36,089 nt of DNA. Origin: a virus. The translations under genes and the position numbers were made by a program. The stretch covers positions 1 through 36,089 of the IMG/VR virus record IMGVR_UViG_3300035698_025068; one strand, given 5' to 3'. This document shows, piece by piece, positions 31,627 to 36,089 of this stretch (the stretch's first letter is position 1; the number at the start of each line of letters is the position of its first letter). Under the pieces are notes generated by a model. It searched no databases and was not told where the DNA came from. It saw only the letters and a program-made list of their open reading frames with translations.

Positions 31627-31794
31627 ATGGAATATATTGAAGGTAAAGTGGTATATTTTGAAATAGATGAAGATGGAGAGAGAACATATATAAAAGACCC
31701 TCATAGATATCACGACTTGATGCAGAAGATAAGAAAGGTAATGAGAGATGTGGTACTGTTCTCAGCAGGTCTAGCAATAGGAAGATTAATATAA
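31627..31794 (+). CDS. Small protein, 55 aa
   Basis: AAGG lies eight bases before the ATG. The N-terminal half is acidic and beta-like (GKVVYFEIDEDGERTYIK). The C-terminal end is weakly hydrophobic (VVLFSAGLAIGRLI) and might associate with membrane. The stop overlaps the next ATG as TAATG. Function unknown. Confidence 0.5.
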   Translation: MEYIEGKVVYFEIDEDGERTYIKDPHRYHDLMQKIRKVMRDVVLFSAGLAIGRLI

Positions 31795-31982
31795 TGGATA
31801 TATTACAATTAAAAGATGGTATAAGATTGTTAGATGATGTAGATTTAATAGGTTATTATAGTAGCTGTTGTGGTTTGTATTCAGTAAGTTGTTACTTAAA
31901 TGAAGCTACAGTAGCACAAGAATCAAATCATAAATGTCATATAATTAAAGAAGAGATGCTAAGAAGAATGAAAAAGGAGTAA
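31794..31982 (+). CDS. Hypothetical protein, 62 aa, Cys-containing
   Basis: Start coupled to the preceding stop. The peptide has two adjacent Cys and two further single Cys (SSCCGLYSVSCYL) and a basic end. No family recognised. The AAGGAG of the next gene lies at its 3' end. Confidence 0.5.
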   Translation: MDILQLKDGIRLLDDVDLIGYYSSCCGLYSVSCYLNEATVAQESNHKCHIIKEEMLRRMKKE

Positions 31983-31985
31983 GTT

Positions 31986-32378
31986 ATGAGAAAGGCATTA
32001 ATATTTATTGTATTAAAGGTAGCAGAAGTATTAGGAATAGTATTTTTACCATATTGGCTAGGTACATATAATGTTGAGAGTGTAATGGATGCTAAGGAAT
32101 ACGCTAGAATTCCATTATTCTCAACTTGGATATGTGGTATAATGAATATATTCATAATAGCATTAGTTTTGTTATTATTATTTCTTTTATACAAACTTAA
32201 TATATCATGGACAGAAATTATTCATAAAAAATGGATTAAGAAATTAGAAGGTAATCTTTGTGATACCTGTAAATATGAATTTTGTGATTGTAATGGAAAA
32301 TTTATAGTTTATGGAAGCGAAGGACATGATAATGTGATAAAATGTAAGTCCCATATTAAAGGTAAAGAACAGATATGA
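31986..32378 (+). CDS. Membrane protein with Cys-rich tail, 130 aa
   Basis: AAGGAG precedes the ATG. Two membrane segments are visible, near residues 4-25 (IFIVLKVAEVLGIVFLPYW) and 48-70 (a run of I, A, L, V, F). The C-terminal domain contains CDTCKYEFCDC and one more Cys, a possible metal site on the cytoplasmic side. The stop overlaps the next ATG as ATGA. Function unknown. Confidence 0.55.
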   Translation: MRKALIFIVLKVAEVLGIVFLPYWLGTYNVESVMDAKEYARIPLFSTWICGIMNIFIIALVLLLLFLLYKLNISWTEIIHKKWIKKLEGNLCDTCKYEFCDCNGKFIVYGSEGHDNVIKCKSHIKGKEQI

Positions 32379-32485
32379 AAAAAGATTTTATAATAGGAAT
32401 AGATTATGGTAGTAAGCCTAGTTATTCTGCTAAAGTTACATATCGTAATGGTATTATAATAAAGATAGAATATAATAATGAGTGA
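32375..32485 (+). CDS. Small protein, 36 aa
   Basis: ATGA overlap with the preceding gene and an eight-base overlap with the next. The start MKKDFIIGIDYGSKPSY resembles the first strand of RNase H-fold or actin-like ATPases (IGIDYGS) but is far too short to be one. It may be a remnant or a genuine small protein. Confidence 0.4.
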   Translation: MKKDFIIGIDYGSKPSYSAKVTYRNGIIIKIEYNNE

Positions 32486-32699
32486 TAAGAAACATAAAGA
32501 TATAGGATTAGTAGAAGATATTTTGATAGAAGAATGTGCTGAACTGATTAAAGCAATATGTAAAGCTAAAAGGTTTGGTTGGAGACATCATCACCCAGAT
32601 AAACCTTCACCTACAAGCAACCTTCAAGATATAAAAGATGAAATAAAAGATGTAGAAGAATCTATTGCTAGATTTAAAATTAAATTTTATATTATATAA
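32478..32699 (+). CDS. MazG-like nucleotide pyrophosphohydrolase, short
   Basis: The protein has 73 aa. The helical metal site of MazG-type enzymes is recognisable: EECAEL (E-E-x-x-E) near residue 18, then DEIKDVEESIARF (E-x-x-D) near 52. These enzymes hydrolyse NTPs or dNTPs to monophosphates; phage versions are linked to nucleotide pool or alarmone control. It is shorter than most family members. Confidence 0.5.
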   Translation: MSDKKHKDIGLVEDILIEECAELIKAICKAKRFGWRHHHPDKPSPTSNLQDIKDEIKDVEESIARFKIKFYII

Positions 32700-32708
32700 G
32701 GAAAAGCA

Positions 32709-32912
32709 ATGATAATCAGTGAAGTCATAAAAGGATTAGAAATATTAAAAGATGTAGAAGGTGATATTGATGTAAGAATCTGGGATGATGAATACTATGA
32801 AGATGATAATTATCAATATCCTTTACTCAATACTATGGATATTGGAACTGATACTATTGATGGAGTTAAGTTAAAACCATATATATTATTAAATCATAAT
32901 TTACAGTTATAA
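32709..32912 (+). CDS. Hypothetical protein, 67 aa
   Basis: AAGGA lies six bases before the ATG. The pattern of a helix followed by GDIDVRIWDDEYYEDD is common to small phage proteins of unknown function. No catalytic motif is seen. Confidence 0.5.
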   Translation: MIISEVIKGLEILKDVEGDIDVRIWDDEYYEDDNYQYPLLNTMDIGTDTIDGVKLKPYILLNHNLQL

Positions 32913-32919
32913 AATGCAA

Positions 32920-32949
32920 TTGTGAACTAGGTTAAGGAGGTGGTATAAT
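32920..32949 (+). promoter_or_regulatory. Extended -10 promoter candidate
   Basis: TTGTGA (32920-32925), 18 bases, TGG-TATAAT (TATAAT at 32944-32949). The TG one base before the hexamer makes it an extended -10 element. It could drive the late-looking genes from 33189 through terminase. Confidence 0.5.
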
Positions 32950-33035
32950 GATTAGGTAAAGTAAACTAAACTAAATATTAAGTAATTTATGTTTCTCGAA
33001 TTGAAGTGAACAAAGTAAGGGTATAAAAATAAGTC

Positions 33036-33064
33036 TTGATTAATGTTGAAAAATATATTATATT
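33036..33064 (+). promoter_or_regulatory. Second promoter candidate before gene 33189
   Basis: TTGATT (33036-33041), 17 bases, TATATT (33059-33064), with TATAAT overlapping at 33064-33069. The surrounding AT richness makes chance matches likely. Confidence 0.35.
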
Positions 33065-33188
33065 ATAATTATAAGGTAATATAGAAGTTGTAATAGTTTA
33101 GGAAAAGTAATTCATTTGGGATGTCAATTAACATATTAACAGTATGTAAAAGGCATCCCATTTGTATGTATGGAAGGAATAAGATATT

Positions 33189-33389
33189 ATGATTATAGAA
33201 ATAAAAGCAAAGATAGAAGGTGATGAAGGAAGTTATGCAATAGAAGGAAAGAAGATTGGTCTAGAAGTGGTAGAAGGTTGTATACCAAATAAAGAAATGA
33301 TAAGGCTAATAGTAGATGATGTAAAATATCTTGTAAGTTTAAATGAAATAGCTTTAATAACTAATATGTTTATGGAACTAAGGAAATAA
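33189..33389 (+). CDS. Hypothetical protein, 66 aa
   Basis: AAGGA about ten bases upstream supports the ATG. A compact mixed alpha/beta protein (MIIEIKAKIEGDEGSYAIEG start). No family recognised. First gene after the promoter region. Confidence 0.5.
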   Translation: MIIEIKAKIEGDEGSYAIEGKKIGLEVVEGCIPNKEMIRLIVDDVKYLVSLNEIALITNMFMELRK

Positions 33390-33455
33390 AATAGGTAATG
33401 ATGTATAATCTGTATTGTATTAACTGTAATGAATGGAATAGAAAAGGAGAAAGCA

Positions 33456-33680
33456 ATGGAATATGTAGAGATGATAAGTAAAATCATGGAAAGGGAAGGA
33501 AAAAAGGTGGAGGTTAACATAGGTCAGGTGAAGGAGATAGTAAAGATAGTAAAAGATATTGTGGAAGAGGAATCGGGAGTAAATATTTATCAGTTAGTAT
33601 GTAAAGGCGACCTTTCCGACGTATGTAAAGAAGAAACATTATCAGTAGAAGCTGGTGATGGAGTGGATACCAAAGAGTAG
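33456..33680 (+). CDS. Hypothetical protein, 74 aa
   Basis: I choose ATG 33456, six bases after AAGGAG; the in-frame ATG 33429 has no such site. The protein is helical and Lys/Glu/Val-rich (GKKVEVNIGQVKEIVKIV). Its TAG stop is followed directly by the first ATG of the long ATGG repeat. Function unknown. Confidence 0.5.
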   Translation: MEYVEMISKIMEREGKKVEVNIGQVKEIVKIVKDIVEEESGVNIYQLVCKGDLSDVCKEETLSVEAGDGVDTKE

Positions 33681-33715
33681 ATGGATGGATGGATGGATGG
33701 ATGGATGGATGGATG
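33681..33715 (+). repeat. Tetranucleotide repeat (ATGG)8ATG
   Basis: Eight perfect ATGG units plus ATG. All three frames through it contain ATG starts. With the present copy number each frame hits a stop before the terminase gene at 33748. Repeats of this type vary in number by slippage. Related shorter copies are at 33735 and 33748, and at 5724. Confidence 0.9.
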
Positions 33716-33747
33716 TAACTAACGTATGTAACATATGGATGTAAAGT

Positions 33748-34674
33748 ATGGATGGATGTATAAAAGCAGTAGATAGTATTCAGATAGTAGAAGATTCAGA
33801 TGTTCAACTGTCTATAGATGTAGCATTGTTAGAAGGGATAGCAGTAGAAGAAGTTTCAGATATTCATGTATATCCAAATGTAGCAATACTCGAAGGGGTA
33901 TCAATAGAAGAAGTTGTTAGAATTAGAAAAGATATATTGATACCACTTCAATTTGAACCTTACCTTAAAATAAATGTACAGATGGCACTATCCCAAGACG
34001 ATATGTTTTATCTAGAATCATTTAGAAAGAATGAAAGGTCTGAAAGAAGACAATTGATTGGAAGATATTATTTTGCTATGAAATACAATACTCAGAAGAT
34101 AGCAAAGATGTTAGGAATAGCACAACCAAATATAGCAGCAGAAGTAAACAAAATAAAGAGAGCACTAATAGGTAGAATACAAAGAGACATCACAACTCAT
34201 AATAAAGTATTAGGTCATATGGTTGAGTTAATGATGCAAGTAGAAGAACGTGTAAAAGTATGTTGGAAAAAATATTATGATTTAGATGATGATTGTGAAG
34301 TGATAAGAAAAGTAATGAGAGAGTATTCCAACCAAGCACCAGCAGAAGCAATAGTCCTTACTAGAATAGAACAGTTAGCGGGTAAGTTGCTATCAGTACA
34401 TGGTCACCAACAAACTTATTTAAATTTATTAAGACAAGAAACTAAACAAATGTTGGAGATATGGGAAAGGTTTGGATTGACAGGAGAAGAAGCAGTCAAA
34501 GTTGTGATGAGTGGTAATATAGATGTTAATGTAAGAGTAGAAGAAATAAGAATAAATATAGTAAGAATGATTGGAATAATAAAACAGGAAGTAGCAGACC
34601 AAGATATTAAAGGTGTTGTGTTTGCTAGAATGTCTAAGGAGTTAAAGTTCAGTGGATTTGATTCAACTAATTAA
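33748..34674 (+). CDS. Terminase small-subunit candidate, 308 aa
   Basis: It lies directly before the terminase large subunit. A helix-turn-helix (NTQKIAKMLGIAQPNIAAEV) near residues 111-130 suits the DNA-recognition part of a small terminase, and the remainder is largely helical. The N-terminal ~70 residues contain a tandem repeat (DVALLEGIAVEEVSDI and NVAILEGVSIEEVVRI). There is no ribosome binding site before ATG 33748; ATGG repeats occupy the region. It would recognise phage DNA for packaging. Assignment rests on position and the HTH. Confidence 0.5.
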   Translation: MDGCIKAVDSIQIVEDSDVQLSIDVALLEGIAVEEVSDIHVYPNVAILEGVSIEEVVRIRKDILIPLQFEPYLKINVQMALSQDDMFYLESFRKNERSERRQLIGRYYFAMKYNTQKIAKMLGIAQPNIAAEVNKIKRALIGRIQRDITTHNKVLGHMVELMMQVEERVKVCWKKYYDLDDDCEVIRKVMREYSNQAPAEAIVLTRIEQLAGKLLSVHGHQQTYLNLLRQETKQMLEIWERFGLTGEEAVKVVMSGNIDVNVRVEEIRINIVRMIGIIKQEVADQDIKGVVFARMSKELKFSGFDSTN

Positions 34675-36089
34675 TGAGTCACCAGCAATACCGCCTGTAA
34701 TCTTAAAGGATACAGGAGTGCCAAGGTCTAACATTGACAAGAAGATTCAAGATATGTTAGAGATTGAGTCAAATGGATACAGCCATAAGCTATGGAGATG
34801 GAACCCAGTAAGTGCTGAAGAATGGATAGTTGGGAAGGAGTATCTAAATCTATCTGGTGTAATAAGAAAAGTAGTGCTGGCTGATATTATTAAGTTCTTT
34901 GAAGTAGAGCCAGGACAGAATCCTTGGAAAAGAAAATATGATGAAGCAGTATTTTGTGAAGGAATAGGAAGTGGTAAAAGTTTTAAGACATCTATAATAG
35001 TTACTTACTTCCAACATTTATTATTATGTTTAAGAAGCCCTCAATATTATTTTCATATAGATAAGACATCCAAGATAGCAATTATGAATATGTCCGTCTC
35101 TGAATCTAACGCACGTAAAGTTATCTTTTCAGAAATAAGTATGAAAATAGCAGAATGTGCTTGGTTTCAGGAACTGCCTTGGGAAAGAGATGACGCAAGA
35201 TGTCCTGACCCAAATACAAGAAGTGAATTAAAATTTAAAAACAATACATTTATAATACCTGGGAGTTCAAGTTGGAGAAGTGCTGTCGGGTATAATATTA
35301 TAGTGGGGGTTATTGATGAAGCAGGTTCTTATAGGAATACAGATATGTCTGACCAAGTTGAGGACATTTATCATGCACTTGTTCGTCGTCTTGGGTCACG
35401 TTTTGAGAGTAATGGTGCTGTTGTTATTGCTGGTTCCCCAGTATATGAAGGTGATTTTTTGGAAAAGAAAGTTAAGGAAGGCAAAGACAAAGCGAACCGT
35501 ACCTATTCCGTTAGACGTCCTCTCTGGGAAAGTAAGTATCCAGATTGGGCAGGAGAATTCTTCTGGTCAGACAAAGTCACAAAACTCATCTATGAATATG
35601 AACCAGATTTAACCAAAGATATTGTAAAGATTCCTAAGGTGCCTTTTATATGGAAAGCATTTAAAGCTAATCCTACTAAGGCGTGGAGAGACTTTGGAGC
35701 TTTACCAAGCACATCTATTAGTCCTTTCTTTGAGTATCCAAGAATAGTAGAAGATAATGCAAATAAAGAAAGAAATATTGACCCAGTAGATGTATTAGGT
35801 AGATTTGTAGAGTCATTTAAAAAATCAGCATCTAAAGAGCCTCATGCAATACATGTTGATATTGGACTGACAGGAGATGCATGTGGAATAGCAATGGGTC
35901 ATCCTGATGGAATGAATGAAGAAGGTGGCGTAAAAGTTGTTATAGATTTAATGATGAGAATACAAGGAACTCCAGAAGAGCCAGTACAATTAAGCAAAGT
36001 AAGAGAGATAATATATTCATTAAGGGCTATAGGATTTAATGTACAGTTATGTACCTTTGATGGATTTGAAAGTACAGACATGATGCAGA
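34652..36089 (+). CDS. terL: Terminase large subunit, 3' end beyond the window
   Basis: The frame is open from GTG 34652, nine bases after AAGGAG, to the window edge. TAA 34643-34645 rules out starts further upstream. The packaging ATPase has Walker A EGIGSGKS near residue 103 and Walker B IIVGVIDEAG near 220. The nuclease domain begins with HVDIGLTGDACG near 402, where the first catalytic Asp is expected. At least 479 residues are present. It overlaps the small-subunit gene by 23 bases. It cuts and translocates DNA into the prohead. Confidence 0.85.
   Translation, partial: MDLIQLINESPAIPPVILKDTGVPRSNIDKKIQDMLEIESNGYSHKLWRWNPVSAEEWIVGKEYLNLSGVIRKVVLADIIKFFEVEPGQNPWKRKYDEAVFCEGIGSGKSFKTSIIVTYFQHLLLCLRSPQYYFHIDKTSKIAIMNMSVSESNARKVIFSEISMKIAECAWFQELPWERDDARCPDPNTRSELKFKNNTFIIPGSSSWRSAVGYNIIVGVIDEAGSYRNTDMSDQVEDIYHALVRRLGSRFESNGAVVIAGSPVYEGDFLEKKVKEGKDKANRTYSVRRPLWESKYPDWAGEFFWSDKVTKLIYEYEPDLTKDIVKIPKVPFIWKAFKANPTKAWRDFGALPSTSISPFFEYPRIVEDNANKERNIDPVDVLGRFVESFKKSASKEPHAIHVDIGLTGDACGIAMGHPDGMNEEGGVKVVIDLMMRIQGTPEEPVQLSKVREIIYSLRAIGFNVQLCTFDGFESTDMMQ

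Larger units (their letters stand above)
32913..33188 (+). other. 276-base gene-free region with promoters and an inverted repeat
   Basis: No coding frame of note is present. It holds an extended -10 promoter at 32920-32949, a second promoter candidate near 33036, and an inverted repeat TGGGATG/CATCCCA (33117-33123 with 33154-33160) around a 30-base loop. The consensus TAAGGAGGT at 32932-32940 leads only to a three-codon frame (ATG 32948, stop 32957-32959). Confidence 0.6.

Noticed and set aside
33117-33160. Intrinsic terminator
   Set aside because: The stem is 7 bp with a 30-base loop and no T-tract follows.
35313-35612. A 99-codon frame on the + strand
   Set aside because: It lies wholly within the terminase large-subunit frame, which carries the Walker B and neighbouring motifs; it is a shadow.
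1-36089. CRISPR array or insertion sequence
   Set aside because: No regularly spaced repeats beyond the ATGG microsatellites and no transposase motif was seen on either strand.

Overview
The window looks like part of a large, AT-rich, tailed double-stranded DNA bacteriophage genome. Every gene I can support is on the + strand. They are densely packed, with many stop-start overlaps (ATGA, GTGA, TAATG). The set includes a phage-type replication and recombination apparatus, a 7-deazaguanine DNA-modification pathway and, at the right edge, terminase genes. Promoters resemble sigma70/sigmaA sites (TTGACT, 17 nt, TATAAT) and ribosome binding sites are AGGAG-like. The host is therefore an ordinary bacterium, probably low-GC; I cannot name it.

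Layout. (1) 1-2187: small zinc-ribbon or unknown proteins, a duplicated small gene and a frameshifted ribbon-helix-helix regulator. (2) 2240-3907: a glutamine amidotransferase-QueC fusion. (3) 3904-9507: promoter, structured leader RNA, UvsW-like helicase, a small gene with an ATGG repeat and tandem hairpins, DnaB-like helicase, primase and a possible regulator. (4) 9517-16229: queD, a zinc protein, queE, a phosphoribosyltransferase-folE fusion, HAD phosphatase, short-chain dehydrogenase, radical SAM/SPASM-like enzyme, methyltransferase, queC and dpdA. (5) 16239-28476: beta-clamp-like protein, DNA polymerase I fused to a family-4 uracil-DNA glycosylase domain, UvsY-like protein, single-strand binding protein, RecA, Mre11/Rad50-like pair (the Rad50-like gene needs a -1 frameshift), HNH endonuclease, RuvC-like resolvase, a stem-rich element and a DEDD exonuclease. 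(6) 28473-33680: many very small genes, interrupted at 29615-31327 by a truncated ABC-three-component (ABC-3C) defence operon. (7) 33681-36089: ATGG repeat, terminase small-subunit candidate and the start of the terminase large subunit.

How the genes work together. FolE, QueD, QueE and QueC form the complete route from GTP to preQ0. DpdA family proteins insert such bases into DNA, and Gat-QueC is known from phages and archaea as a preQ0-to-archaeosine amidation enzyme. The simplest prediction is virion DNA carrying 2'-deoxyarchaeosine or a relative, which protects against host restriction. The unexpected part is the HAD/SDR/radical-SAM/methyltransferase block embedded between folE and queC with no gaps. 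It is the best candidate here for an undescribed tailoring branch of the modification.

Cautions. Several genes are broken in ways that could be biological or assembly errors: the ribbon-helix-helix gene, the Rad50-like gene, an amber in a small gene, and an amber plus truncation in the ABC-3C ATPase. Names rest on motifs read by eye; no database search or RNA folding was run.
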